Part shown: one piece after another, positions 10,166 through 18,530 of the stretch
Layout of the letters: each line of letters starts with the position of its first letter
Numbering within the stretch: position 1 is the first letter of the stretch
Assembly (NCBI RefSeq): GCF_021233355.1
Contig: NZ_CP089507.1
Location: forward strand, 1 to 64,000
DNA: 64,000 bases
Origin: Luteimonas fraxinea
GTDB taxonomy: Bacteria > Pseudomonadota > Gammaproteobacteria > Xanthomonadales > Xanthomonadaceae
Direction: 5' to 3'
Program-made: the position numbers and the translations under genes
The notes under the pieces: model-generated
Seen by the model: the letters and a program-made list of their open reading frames with translations, nothing else
Databases searched by the model: none
Told to the model about the DNA's origin: nothing

Positions 10166-10613
10166 GGCTGCGCTCCCTGCAAGCTCTGGCGTGCTCTGTC
10201 GTGCGAAGCACGCGGACATGCCTGCATTGGCGCGAACCTCGCGCCCCACGCGGCACGGGGGCGAAGCCACTCCGTGCCGCGCCACCCCCATGTGCAGACA
10301 GGCTTTCGACGCGGCCCGGTGCCGTGTCCTTTTGTCTTGCCTTCCGCCTTTGCCCTTCGCTGTCGCTTCGGGCGTCGGCGGCCCGGCGGCGCTGCGCTGC
10401 TCGCAGCCAGCACGCCGGGGAACGCGCCAGTGGCCGCAGGCCGGGCGCGTTCGAGGCAAGACGCCTGCACGTTGGACGGCTGCGCCGAATGCATCGCGAG
10501 GTGCGGTGCGAATGCACACGCACTGCACGCGCGACGACACGGCGGTGGCGGCCGGAACGACATGCCCGATGGCACGATGAGAGGCACGGCACCGTGCAGC
10601 GAATCGGCAGCCA
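10166..10613. other. Non-coding stretch upstream of the relaxase; possible oriT region
   Basis: No convincing gene lies in these 448 bases. Several inverted repeats do, for instance GCGGCACGG at 10250-10258 with its complement at 10272-10280, and GCGCGA/TCGCGC near 10230-10243. A hairpin-rich gap directly 5' of a relaxase gene is a usual site for oriT, but I cannot recognise a nic consensus, so this is a guess from position. Confidence 0.3.
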
Positions 10614-11201
10614 TCATGGGCGTGTCTCCAGCCAGACCGGATGCGCGACGCCGATCACAGAGGATGCGCTGACCGGGCCGAAGTAGCGGCTGTCGAACGA
10701 CGCCGGATTGGTCACGCTCAACAGGAGCAGTTCGCCAGGCGCAAGGCGGCGGCATTGCGGCCAGGATGGCAACGGCCGGCCCAGCCGGTCGGCAGGCAGC
10801 ACGGCGGCCGAAGGCACGCCGTCGATGCGAACCTGACCGGCGACGATGCAGACGTGTTGCGGCGCGACCGCGCCCACACGTTTGAGCAGCGGAACGTGAG
10901 CAGGCAGGTAGCCGCGCTGCGCAGCGAGCGCGGCAGCGTTGGCAGGCAATCGGGTCAGGACGATGCTGCCGACCGGCAGCGAGGCGGCCCGATGGTCAAG
11001 CGGCTGCACGTGATACCAGCCGACCGGAACGCTGTCGGACGGGTTGTAGATCAGGCGCGGCAGCGGCTGCACGAAAGCCGCCCAGGCCAGCGCAGCGAGG
11101 CCGACCGCGGCGAAGCCCGCCAGCACAATGCGAGCGCGCAGGCGCGAGCGAGGATGCGGCGCGGCTTCGGGCGTGCGTGCGGTGGTGGAATGAGCGGTCA
11201 T
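10614..11201 (-). CDS. traF: TraF, conjugative S26 signal-peptidase-like protease
   Basis: This 195-residue protein has an N-terminal basic stretch, one membrane span (IVLAGFAAVGLAALAWAAF, residues about 25-44) and a periplasmic S26 peptidase domain. The catalytic serine is in NPSDSVPVGWY (about 53-63) and the catalytic lysine in PLLKRVGAV (about 104-112). The family end motif SFDSRYFGPV is present. TraF of RP4 processes and cyclises the TrbC pilin. The start ATG at 11201 overlaps the stop of the DUF2840 gene by four bases, which fits a translationally coupled parA-RHH-DUF2840-traF run. Confidence 0.9.
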   Translation of the reverse strand: MTAHSTTARTPEAAPHPRSRLRARIVLAGFAAVGLAALAWAAFVQPLPRLIYNPSDSVPVGWYHVQPLDHRAASLPVGSIVLTRLPANAAALAAQRGYLPAHVPLLKRVGAVAPQHVCIVAGQVRIDGVPSAAVLPADRLGRPLPSWPQCRRLAPGELLLLSVTNPASFDSRYFGPVSASSVIGVAHPVWLETRP

Positions 11202-11755
11202 GGCAGCGCCCTCCCGGTCAGCCAGGCGGCGTGCCGCTCGGCGGTGTATTCAGGCAGCGCCAGGCGGGACGCCAGACGGTTGCCCAGCGTGCGCCAGTAC
11301 GCAGGCGACACGTCGATGGCGGCGATGCCCTGCGCGTCGATGCCGTCGATGCGTTCCAGCACGGCACGCACCGCGTTCTCGCCTTCGGCGTGCAGCAGCA
11401 GGCGTGCGCCGGGCCGCACGCCGGGGATGCGCTGCACGGTATCGAGCGGCGTGGCGGCTTGCATCACCATGAGCTGCCAGCGGATCGTGCCGTAGTCGTT
11501 GGCCTGCCAGCGGATGCGACACAGAACCGCGTTTGGCAAGAACACCGCGCAGCGCCGCCAGCGGTCGAGCTGGAGCGTGCGCGCCGGTTCGCCGAAGCGC
11601 AGGTAGAGCTTGAAGCGCGGCTCGATGTAGGCGAGCGATACGCGAGTCAGGGGCACGCTCCCAGCTTGGCCAGCGAGCGTCGAAAGCGAAGGCGGCGGCA
11701 CGGTAGCCGGTGCAGCCGTCGCCGCGTGAGCGGCAGGCGTGATGGATGCGTTCAT
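11198..11755 (-). CDS. DUF2840 family protein
   Basis: This 185-residue protein matches the DUF2840 pattern seen between parA and traF in Tn4371-like elements: LTRVSLAYIEPRFKLYLRFG, then RRCAVFLPNAVLCRIRWQANDYGTI in outline, then a C-terminal INAIDVSPAYWR-type segment. No catalytic motif or membrane span is visible, and the function is unknown. ATG 11755 is chosen because its ATGA overlap with the upstream RHH gene continues the coupled reading of the operon; the frame stays open further upstream but overlaps that gene. Confidence 0.75.
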   Translation of the reverse strand: MNASITPAAHAATAAPATVPPPSLSTLAGQAGSVPLTRVSLAYIEPRFKLYLRFGEPARTLQLDRWRRCAVFLPNAVLCRIRWQANDYGTIRWQLMVMQAATPLDTVQRIPGVRPGARLLLHAEGENAVRAVLERIDGIDAQGIAAIDVSPAYWRTLGNRLASRLALPEYTAERHAAWLTGRALP

Positions 11756-12039
11756 GGCAGGTTCTCCATGCGGTTCTCGGGAAACTCCCGCTCCAGCAGG
11801 CCGCGCAGCAATTCGGCCACGGTCACGGCTTGGCCGAAGGCGGCGATCTTGATGCGCGCGCGCAGCGCGGGCGTCACGTCGAGGGTCAGGCGTGCGGTGT
11901 AGAGGTCGCCCTTGTTCAGCGCATCGGCATCGCCCTGGCGAATCCACGCCTCGGCGTGCGGATTCGCGGGCGGACGTGCGCCGATGCCGACGCGCTTGGC
12001 CGTGCGTTTGCTGTTCGGTGGTGGTGGCTTCGCTGTCAT
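11752..12039 (-). CDS. Small RHH-type partition accessory protein
   Basis: This 95-residue basic protein follows parA with a four-base overlap and precedes DUF2840 with another. The N-terminal third is proline- and lysine-rich and likely disordered. The C-terminal half (LYTARLTLDVTPALRARIKI, then VTVAELLRGLLEREF) has the strand-helix-helix arrangement of ribbon-helix-helix DNA-binding proteins. Such proteins often serve as ParB-like partners or repressors for a ParA gene. Here a large ParB is encoded separately, so a repressor or second adaptor role is equally possible. Confidence 0.6.
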   Translation of the reverse strand: MTAKPPPPNSKRTAKRVGIGARPPANPHAEAWIRQGDADALNKGDLYTARLTLDVTPALRARIKIAAFGQAVTVAELLRGLLEREFPENRMENLP

Positions 12040-12674
12040 GTCGGCCACCGCAGCAGTTCGTCCACCAGCGCGGCGATCTCGCGCGCGGCGGCGCTGTCGG
12101 GCGCCGTCTCGCGTGCGAGCCGACCGGCGGCCACGCTGTCGGCGAAGACGATGCGCTGGCGCACTTCGGCGCGCAGCGCCGGCAGCGGCTGTTCGGCCAG
12201 CGACTGCCGCGCCTCCCGACCGATCACCGTGGTGCTGACGCGGCGGTTGATGACGAAGGCCGCGCGCAGCGCAGGCCGAAAGACTTGCGCCTCGCGGATC
12301 AGCGCCACCATCTCGGCGCTGGCCCAAAGGTCATACGGGCTGGGCTGCACGGGAATCAGCACGCGCTCGGCCGCCAGCAGCGCGGAGCGCGCCAAGGCGG
12401 CGATGCGCGGCGGCCCGTCGATGATGACGTGATCTGCGCGGCGGGCGAGTTCTGGCGCTTCCTGGTGCAGCGTTTCGCGGGCCAAGCCCACGGCGCTGAA
12501 CAGCCGCGGCAAGCCTTGCTGGCTTCTGCGCTGCGTCCAGTCCAGCGATGAACCTTGCGGGTCAGCATCCAGCAGGATGACCGACTGCCCGCGCATCGCC
12601 AGTTCGCCGGCGATGTGCGTGGCGAGCGTGGTCTTGCCGACGCCGCCTTTCTGGTTGAGCAAGGCGACGATCAT
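12036..12674 (-). CDS. parA: ParA partition ATPase
   Basis: This 212-residue ParA/MinD-type ATPase begins MIVALLNQKGGVGKTTLATH, giving the deviant Walker A KGGVGKTT at residues 9-16. Walker A' DADPQGSS follows at about 41-48 and Walker B VIIDGPP at about 83-89. The short length lacks an N-terminal HTH, so it is a type Ib-like or Soj-like ParA. ATG 12674 is chosen as the start of the conserved fold. The iteron-like repeats lie 180 bases upstream, toward repA. ParA proteins on ICEs stabilise the circular intermediate. Confidence 0.9.
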   Translation of the reverse strand: MIVALLNQKGGVGKTTLATHIAGELAMRGQSVILLDADPQGSSLDWTQRRSQQGLPRLFSAVGLARETLHQEAPELARRADHVIIDGPPRIAALARSALLAAERVLIPVQPSPYDLWASAEMVALIREAQVFRPALRAAFVINRRVSTTVIGREARQSLAEQPLPALRAEVRQRIVFADSVAAGRLARETAPDSAAAREIAALVDELLRWPT

Positions 12675-12850
12675 TGCATGGCCCTCCACGCTGGAAAGCC
12701 AGGCTTTGCCTGTCGTGCGAAACGCTGTTCGCCGTGCCGTTCGGTGGTTGTCCACTGAATCGGCGCGCTTCTACCAAAAGTTAGAGATTTATAGTTAGGT
12801 AAGTTAGAGGGGACGCAAACCCGCGCCGTTATTGGCTTTCCGGCGTTTTC

Positions 12851-12915
12851 GTACTCCTGATAGCACGATAGGCGTACTCCTGATAGCACGATACCCGGTA
12901 CTCCTGATAGCACGA
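12851..12915. repeat. Three iteron-like direct repeats between repA and parA
   Basis: An identical 18-base unit, gtactcctgatagcacga, occurs at 12851-12868, 12874-12891 and 12898-12915. Starts are 23 and 24 bases apart, about two helical turns. Repeats beside a plasmid-type repA are typical RepA-binding iterons of a replication origin; they could instead be an operator for parA or repA. Confidence 0.8.
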
Positions 12916-12939
12916 GGCCGTCCACAGGCTTTACCGCAG

Positions 12940-13791
12940 TTATCCCCGTGCCGTATGCAGCACGGGCCGGAAGGTCAGCAGTTCCAATCCTTCGTCCGGC
13001 ATCGCCTCGATGCCGAGGACGTAGCCGGGCAACGACTGCCGCGCCACCAGGACGCGCAGGTCGTAGGCGAAGTCCGAGAAGCGTGCCGCGCTGCCCGACT
13101 TGCGGTGCAGGTGCCGGAAGTCGAACTGCCAGCCGTCCGGCTGCTTGCCGCCGTGCTTGCGCACGAGGCGGTACAGCCAGCGTTCGATGCCGCCTTTGAG
13201 GCGGAAGTACGCGGGGTCGATGGTCAGCACCAGGGCGGCGTCCACCACGCCCGCGTAGAACCAGTCCGGCAGGATCAATTCGAGGCCCAGCGGCACGCCG
13301 CTGGCGTCGGCCAGTTCCTTCCACTCGTTGATCCACGAGAAGCGATGCAAGCGCCTTCCCGTGGTTTCGCGGATGGACGTGGCCACGCTGGTCGATTGCA
13401 GGCGATCCAGCGCGGCCTTCAGGCGCAGGTAGTCGTTGAGGGATGTTCCTCGTCCAATGAAGCGCAAAATCTCGTAAGGCGTGGCGCGTATCCAGCGCGA
13501 CGGGCGTATGCCCGCGTCGCGCGCTTCCACGATCTGCGAGGCCGCCCATATCAACACGTCGGCATCCCATATCGTGGCGATGCCGTGCTCGGCCGTGCCT
13601 TCCACGCGGATGGTGATGTTCCCGCTGCGAAAGTCGATCGGCGCCGTGCGCCGCGACTTCGCCAGTGAGAAGAACGGAAAGGCCATCAAGTCCTGGCTGT
13701 CGCGCGGTGCCATGTCGCCGGGCAAGGCACGGAACAGATCGAGCTGTTCGCGCTCCTGCCGTGGGCTGGACATGACGGCAGCCACCGGCAA
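12940..13791 (-). CDS. repA: RepA-type replication initiator
   Basis: This intact 283-residue protein matches plasmid replication initiator RepA found in Tn4371-like ICEs. Landmarks are QLDLFRALPGD near residue 17, the segment MAFPFFSLAKS (36-46), ATIWDADVLIWAASQI (73-88), RATPYEILRFIGRGT (104-118) and a long C-terminal winged-helix-like region with YRLVRKHGGKQ. Initiators of this group bind direct repeats. Three 18-base repeats lie just beyond its 3' end, which supports a functional replication module that would maintain the excised circle. The next gene upstream is an excisionase-like HTH gene nine bases away. Confidence 0.8.
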   Translation of the reverse strand: MPVAAVMSSPRQEREQLDLFRALPGDMAPRDSQDLMAFPFFSLAKSRRTAPIDFRSGNITIRVEGTAEHGIATIWDADVLIWAASQIVEARDAGIRPSRWIRATPYEILRFIGRGTSLNDYLRLKAALDRLQSTSVATSIRETTGRRLHRFSWINEWKELADASGVPLGLELILPDWFYAGVVDAALVLTIDPAYFRLKGGIERWLYRLVRKHGGKQPDGWQFDFRHLHRKSGSAARFSDFAYDLRVLVARQSLPGYVLGIEAMPDEGLELLTFRPVLHTARG

Positions 13792-13799
13792 GCCAACGA

Positions 13800-14084
13800 T
13801 CAGCGGCCATCACGGTAGTCGCCCGCGTGGCGTTCGGCGTATTCCGGATCGGACGTGGCCTCGTAGCTGCGCTGGTCGGCCCAGGCATCGAGGTCGGCCA
13901 CCGCGTACATGACGCGGCGGCCGAACTTGCGGAACTTCGGGCCGCCGCCGATCACGCGCTGCTTTTCGAGCGTGCGCGGCGACAGGCGCAGATACTCGGC
14001 GGCTTCGTCGTTGGTCAGGTAGCGTTGGGGCTGCGCGGGCGCAGCGACAGCAGCGGCGGCAGGCCGCAAGGGTGCGGGTCGCAT
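13800..14084 (-). CDS. Helix-turn-helix (MerR/AlpA-like) DNA-binding protein
   Basis: The 94-residue product has a proline/alanine-rich N-terminus and then an excisionase-type winged HTH: YLTNDEAAEYLRLSPRTLEK, GGGPKFRKFGRRVMYAVADL, DAWADQR. This is the helix_turn_helix_17 pattern of phage Xis and AlpA proteins. ATG 14084 is preceded by GGAGG eight bases upstream, which decides the start. It lies directly upstream of repA and in the same direction, so it may control repA or excision. The ICE has a second AlpA-like gene near the integrase. Confidence 0.8.
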   Translation of the reverse strand: MRPAPLRPAAAAVAAPAQPQRYLTNDEAAEYLRLSPRTLEKQRVIGGGPKFRKFGRRVMYAVADLDAWADQRSYEATSDPEYAERHAGDYRDGR

Positions 14085-14167
14085 GGTGTGAACCTCCATC
14101 GGTCGGCAAAGCCCGGCCACACAGCGCGACCGGATGGAGGCAGTCTCAAGAAAGCAAGGCTTCCTGC

Positions 14168-14965
14168 TCAGGGACGTTTTGCAGGGGATGCAGCGCGTCC
14201 CTGTGCAACGGACGGAAGCTGTGCCAGGCGGCGATAGCCGCCGCGCATCAGCGCATCGCCCCGGCGCACCAGCCGGCGAACGCGGGCGCGCAAGGCGCTG
14301 TCCGCGTGCCAGTCGGCGGCGACGGCATCGGCGCCGAACAGCCCTTCGGCCACGTCGCGCAAGGACGCGCCCGCCAGGGTGCCGTCGAGCGCCTGGAGCG
14401 TGTTCAACTCCAGCAATGCGGCGAGCGTCGGTCGTGACCTTGCCGTTCCTGCGGGTAAGGCCTCGCCAGCGATGGCCAGCTTGTCCAGCTCGGTCGCCAG
14501 TGCCTGATAGCGGACGCAAGGTGTGGCGCAGGCGCGGATGGCATAGGCGTAGGCCATGCCATCCTCCAGGCCGGGAGCGATCACCAGCCGCAGGCAGCAC
14601 CCCGGCCAGCGTGCCAGCACCACCAGGCGCTTGCCATCGTGGATCAGATGCTTCTGGCCGGGAATGCGCCAGAACGCGAAGGCCAACGCATCGGGTGGCG
14701 GGTCGGCATCCGGGTAGAGCTGAACCACTGTGTCGGCATCCGGGAACCAGATCGGATGCGCGTCGCGCGCATCCAGGGCAGGGTCTTCCAGCAGGCGAAG
14801 CCCCCAGGCGTGCGCCGTCTCCGGCCGACGGCGACGGCGCAGCCAGTCGCGGCGGTAGTCGGGGTGGCGGCGCAGGTATTCCCACGCCAGCGCGGGGCCG
14901 TCGAGGTGCAGCGTGTAGAGATACGCAGCGGTCGGATACCAGTATTCGGCGCTCGGGTCAGCCAT
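14168..14965 (-). CDS. DUF6499/DUF2285 regulator-like protein
   Basis: This intact 265-residue protein begins with a short region typical of DUF6499 (AEYWYPTAAYLYTLHLDGPA, then WEYLRRHPDYRRDW). The C-terminal DUF2285 region follows, with HLIHDGKRLVVLARWPG and the arginine-rich end LRARVRRLVRRGDALMRGGY. Proteins with this pair are standard between DUF2958 and repA genes in ICEs and are usually annotated as transcriptional regulators, without experimental proof that I know of. It reads in the same direction as repA and the excisionase-like gene. Confidence 0.7.
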   Translation of the reverse strand: MADPSAEYWYPTAAYLYTLHLDGPALAWEYLRRHPDYRRDWLRRRRRPETAHAWGLRLLEDPALDARDAHPIWFPDADTVVQLYPDADPPPDALAFAFWRIPGQKHLIHDGKRLVVLARWPGCCLRLVIAPGLEDGMAYAYAIRACATPCVRYQALATELDKLAIAGEALPAGTARSRPTLAALLELNTLQALDGTLAGASLRDVAEGLFGADAVAADWHADSALRARVRRLVRRGDALMRGGYRRLAQLPSVAQGRAASPAKRP

Positions 14966-15302
14966 GACGCAACCTCCTGTCGTTCAGCAGGAACGTCGCC
15001 ACGGATTCCGGCGTGCAAGAGCTATCGAGTCGCCATCAAGTCGTCATCAAGATCGGGGTAAGCTGTAACTGCTGGTGTCAAGACTGATTCGCTCCAGGGC
15101 ATTGCGGAAATCGTCTGAATGCGACGGCTGCGCCGCCACGAAAATGGTGCGCAGCATGGAGCACCGTGCAGCAGCCCGCGCCAAAGATCATGACTGTTTC
15201 CAGCAGAAGCGCACCGCTTCGGTGCAAGAGTGTGGATTCAGACCTTCCGGGTCTTGAGTAAGACTGAAATAGTCAGAATGCGCTGTTGTTGACTGGGGTT
15301 GG
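14966..15302. other. Intergenic region with small hairpins
   Basis: No gene is supported in these 337 bases. A perfect hairpin GCACCG-CTT-CGGTGC lies at 15211-15225. The phrase atcaag recurs twice near 15035-15050. This is presumably the promoter region of the minus-strand DUF2285-repA-parA-traF run. Confidence 0.4.
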
Positions 15303-15653
15303 TCAGTCAGTGATCAAGCCGTTTTCTTCAGCCAGCCGCAGGTACTCCGACAACAGCCGCACCGGCTGGAAGTAGCGATCGCGCATCACCGGCTGCTTGC
15401 GCGGCCCGACGATGGACGCCAGATCGGACAGCTTCACATGGCCCAGGCCGGGCATGCCTATTCCCAGGTCGATCAGACCCCATGCCGTATCGCCATCGGT
15501 CGGGTCGAGCGCGGCCAGCAGCCAAGTGGCGTGCGCGTCAGGAGTGAACAGCCGTACCGTCGGCATCGGGTCGATGCTCCGACCAGCGGCGCGTGCCTCG
15601 CCGACGGCGAGCAGTTGCGCCCGCTGTTCAGCGGTGACGAGCGGCTGGGTCAT
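15303..15653 (-). CDS. DUF2958 family protein
   Basis: This 116-residue protein has the DUF2958 pattern: an N-terminal QPLVTAEQRAQLLAVGEA, then VRLFTPDAHATWLLAALDP, DTAWGLIDLGIGMPGLGHVK and the end RDRYFQPVRLLSEYLRLAE. This small family is carried by many mobile elements next to DUF2285 genes. No biochemical role is established to my knowledge. ATG 15653 starts the conserved block; the open frame runs 80 codons upstream with no similarity. Confidence 0.8.
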   Translation of the reverse strand: MTQPLVTAEQRAQLLAVGEARAAGRSIDPMPTVRLFTPDAHATWLLAALDPTDGDTAWGLIDLGIGMPGLGHVKLSDLASIVGPRKQPVMRDRYFQPVRLLSEYLRLAEENGLITD

Positions 15654-15916
15654 GGCTCGAATCCCCACGCACCCGAGCATGCACGGATACGATTTTCCAC
15701 CGAAGCGCGGAACCGCTGAAGCGGATGCGTGCTTTGGCGGAAAAGCACGAAGGCGCAAGCCATCGAATCCGTACATGCGCAGAAACGCAGAAGCGGAATT
15801 ATGCAGGTCAGGAAAGGCACGGATGCGACTCCCCGGGTCTGGTGAAATCCGCAGTTGCGGATTTCCGTAAAAGAACGAAAGCGGCTCGGCCAACAGGAAT
15901 GAACACTTTAGATTGT

Positions 15917-15968
15917 AGCCCTATTGTTTGCAATGGGCTGTCATCTTGGTTTTTACGGGGAAACCAAG
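15917..15968 (+). promoter_or_regulatory. Inverted repeats upstream of the XRE-type gene
   Basis: Two dyads sit just before the GTG at 15972. One is AGCCCTATTG-TTTG-CAATGGGCT (15917-15939, one bulged base). The other is CTTGGTTT-TTACGGGG-AAACCAAG (15945-15968). The second places the only purine-rich ribosome-site candidate (GGGGA) in its loop and stem edge, so it could affect translation. The first resembles an operator. Confidence 0.5.
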
Positions 15969-15971
15969 TTG

Positions 15972-16265
15972 GTGACAGCGAAACACTCATTGGCGACGGC
16001 AATACGGACGATCAGGAAAGCGCGTGGCTTGAGCCAGGAAGCGTTCTCCGACGTGTCCAGCCGCACCTACATGAGTTCGCTGGAGCGCGACTTGAAAAGC
16101 CCGACCATGCACAAGCTGACCGCGCTGTGCGAGGTCATGGACGTGCATCCGCTCACGCTGCTGACGCTGGCGTATGCCGGCGACAGCACGCGCAAGACCG
16201 ATCAGCTTCTGGCGCAGGTGCGCCAGGAACTTGAGGCCATATTGAAGGAACGCGACACGCCGTAG
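15972..16265 (+). CDS. XRE-family HTH regulator
   Basis: This 97-residue protein is an XRE/Cro-type HTH: LATAIRTIRKARGLSQEAFSD followed by SSRTYMSSLERDLKSPT, which forms the recognition helix and the family end. The C-terminal 35 residues (DSTRKTDQLLAQVRQELEAI) are probably helical. I prefer GTG 15972 (TAKHSLATAIR) to ATG 15924, since close relatives start there and the upstream 16 codons cover two inverted repeats. It is the only plus-strand gene in this part of the backbone, so it may be a repressor switching the element's genes. Its own promoter region bears dyads suited to autoregulation. Confidence 0.75.
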   Translation: MTAKHSLATAIRTIRKARGLSQEAFSDVSSRTYMSSLERDLKSPTMHKLTALCEVMDVHPLTLLTLAYAGDSTRKTDQLLAQVRQELEAILKERDTP

Positions 16266-16349
16266 GCGCGTGCGTGACGTGCTGCGCCAGCAGCACCGCC
16301 CGGCCGCAATGTGCGCGGCAAGGCTTCAATCGGTCGTACTGCGATCTTC

Positions 16350-18488
16350 TCAATCTTGCGCTAGCAGATGGCGAACGGTTACGACTGCTTCATGCCAACT
16401 ATCCGTAACCAGTTGCATGACGCGGGCATCAGCTCCACCTTCGTTCTTCTCCTTGAACCAGCTTTGGTTGTGGTAGTTGATGCGATCACGATAGCCAGAA
16501 CCTCTTCCCCATTCGCCATAGCACGTCTTCCAAAAGTTGGCGTCAGCGGTCATTTCATCCGAATGGATGCTTTGCCCAACCAGTTGGGCTTTTCGGACAA
16601 GCGCATCGAAGCCGGCTTCCATCGTCCTGACTGTTTGATGGATGAGGTCATGGGCATCACTGAACTGATCGTCTTGCAGCAGGTTCTCGGCGATCTCCTT
16701 GAACTTCTGCAACTTCGGTTCAGCAATACCGGCCGCGATGCGCCGGGCACCATGACTGAGCTGGTGGGCATAGTTGAGATTCCACCAATCTCCGTCTCTT
16801 ACGATGGCGGCATAGACGGTGCGCGGGTGTGCGGCACCCACAGCCGCCACCAGACTGTCGTGGACATGCCGCTTGGTTTGTGCCGGAATTGCTTCGTTGT
16901 TGTCCAGCCAGATGGTCAGGCGACGGGCTGCGGCCGCCATTGCTTCCCGAGCCTGATCTTTTTCGTAGTTCTCAAGCATGGACTTGGCACCAGCGATGAT
17001 TTCGCGCAACCCATTGCGCTGCCACTCCTGCACGGCCGTGATGCGTGCGCGGATGAAGTTCCGCAGTTGCTCAGGCGCATCCTCCGCAGCATTGAAGAAC
17101 AAGACAGGCAGGTGGTCGAGCCCCATAGGTTGCAGCTTCAACTGCACTTCTTCACCCTTGACTTCATAGCCTTCTTCGGCCGACTGCACAGGAAAGCCAT
17201 TGTCCTTGACAGCGAGTGCTTCACCGGGACGCGGCAAGGCAAGGATGGCTGCATGACTATCCAGTGTCCGAACGCCTCCTTCCCGAGCACGGGTCAGCAA
17301 CTGCCGCACGGCAGTTGCGGGCGCTTCATTGAACACGGTGCACAGCACGACCACGGTATGAGTGTCATCAAAATGAACTTCGAGATCGCCGCGCTCAGCG
17401 ATATCGTCGATGCCTTGCGTGTCGATCAGTGTGACCGAAACCGACTCATCGCCTAGGATCGCGATAGGTACGACAAGTTCGATCCGACGCGGCAACGTGA
17501 ATTCCTCGCTGCGGCCGTTGTTGACGCGCTCGAAGATTTCCTGCAGCCAATCCAGTGGCCGCTTGCCCGTGGTGTCGTCGTGCCATATGTCGCGGCGATC
17601 GCGCTTGTGCAACTCCATGCGAGACAGGATTTCCACGGATAGCGACTTGGCATCGGTGAACCGCGCAGCCAGCTCACGGGCGTCATCGACCGCAGGAATG
17701 ACCGTGCCATCCGAGCGCTTTTCGCTGCGGCGACGCCGAAGCCCGGCCATGTTTCGCAATGCGCGCTCGACCTCACGGGAGATTCCCGGCGACGCGCCGC
17801 CTTCGCCGTCATCGGTCTCTGAACGCGACGCTTGTGGAGGATTCACAAGAAAGTTTGCGAAGTCGGCAACGTGCCGCCGTACTTCATCTTCGGTGCAGGG
17901 CTCCACGATAAGTCCATATCCAGGGCCACGCCGGACATGCACTTCACAGATGGTTATACCGCCCGCGCCGGTTTCCAAGACAGCTTTCGGCATTCCCTTG
18001 CTGCCCGGAATTTCGAGCCCTTCCGCACGGCAAATCGCAGTGGACTTGCCCACTGCAATAGTTCCTATGAAAGCCGCCCGATAGCGCTTGTCTGCCACGC
18101 TTGCCGCTTTGGCGAGCAATTCTTCCTGATAGCGAACCAATCGGCGCTCGTAGAACTGTTTCACATCGGGACGCTCGGCAAGCGCATGCACCTGTTGCGC
18201 CGTCTGTTCTGCGTCCCACAGCAGGTCAGCATCCGGGTCGCCAAGGGCAGGCTCTGGGATCATCTGCCACTGGCGCTCCAGTATCTCCCGCAGCTTCAGC
18301 GCATCAGCCGTGCCGATACCATCAAGCACGGTTTGAAGTTCCTCCGCCGCCAACGCTCGGTCGCCATTCTCGACGCGGGACAGCACTGCCGCGCTCCAGG
18401 TGAGTTTCTTGGCCAGCTCGTTCTGCTTGAGTCCTACTTCATCGCGCAAGGCTGCAATGCGCTTACCAATCGCCGCGTCTCTGTTCAT
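16350..18488 (-). CDS. HTH domain fused to a dynamin-like P-loop NTPase
   Basis: This 712-residue protein has no name that I recognise. Residues about 7-58 are an XRE-type HTH (RIAALRDEVGLKQNELAKKL, SRVENGDRA). A helical linker leads to a P-loop, FIGTIAVGKST (140-150). After it come TGAGGIT (173-179), placed like a switch I threonine, and LIDTQGIDD (354-362), the DxxG Walker B motif of dynamin-like GTPases. A long helical region follows (about 470-700). Dynamin-like proteins and AAA/GTPase-HTH fusions are often antiviral, so cargo defence is a plausible inference. The gene lies alone between the XRE gene and DUF736, with a palindromic operator-like site 31 bases upstream. It has no frameshift. 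Confidence 0.6.
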   Translation of the reverse strand: MNRDAAIGKRIAALRDEVGLKQNELAKKLTWSAAVLSRVENGDRALAAEELQTVLDGIGTADALKLREILERQWQMIPEPALGDPDADLLWDAEQTAQQVHALAERPDVKQFYERRLVRYQEELLAKAASVADKRYRAAFIGTIAVGKSTAICRAEGLEIPGSKGMPKAVLETGAGGITICEVHVRRGPGYGLIVEPCTEDEVRRHVADFANFLVNPPQASRSETDDGEGGASPGISREVERALRNMAGLRRRRSEKRSDGTVIPAVDDARELAARFTDAKSLSVEILSRMELHKRDRRDIWHDDTTGKRPLDWLQEIFERVNNGRSEEFTLPRRIELVVPIAILGDESVSVTLIDTQGIDDIAERGDLEVHFDDTHTVVVLCTVFNEAPATAVRQLLTRAREGGVRTLDSHAAILALPRPGEALAVKDNGFPVQSAEEGYEVKGEEVQLKLQPMGLDHLPVLFFNAAEDAPEQLRNFIRARITAVQEWQRNGLREIIAGAKSMLENYEKDQAREAMAAAARRLTIWLDNNEAIPAQTKRHVHDSLVAAVGAAHPRTVYAAIVRDGDWWNLNYAHQLSHGARRIAAGIAEPKLQKFKEIAENLLQDDQFSDAHDLIHQTVRTMEAGFDALVRKAQLVGQSIHSDEMTADANFWKTCYGEWGRGSGYRDRINYHNQSWFKEKNEGGADARVMQLVTDSWHEAVVTVRHLLAQD

Positions 18489-18518
18489 CGTTGCTCTCCA
18501 AGGCTTTGGAAACGATAC

Positions 18519-18530
18519 AGAAACGTTTCT
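18519..18530 (-). promoter_or_regulatory. Palindromic operator upstream of the HTH-NTPase gene
   Basis: AGAAACGTTTCT is a perfect 12-base palindrome 31-42 bases upstream of the start at 18488. GAAACG also occurs at 18509-18514 and GGAACG just beyond, so several half-sites are clustered. The encoded protein's own HTH is the obvious candidate binder. Confidence 0.55.

Noticed and set aside
8390..10672. A 760-codon plus-strand frame antisense to the relaxase
   Set aside because: The opposite strand has a complete relaxase with its histidine motif; this frame shows no domain.
12915..12950. DnaA-box-like ttatcccc next to the iterons
   Set aside because: It differs from TTATCCACA at two positions and is single.
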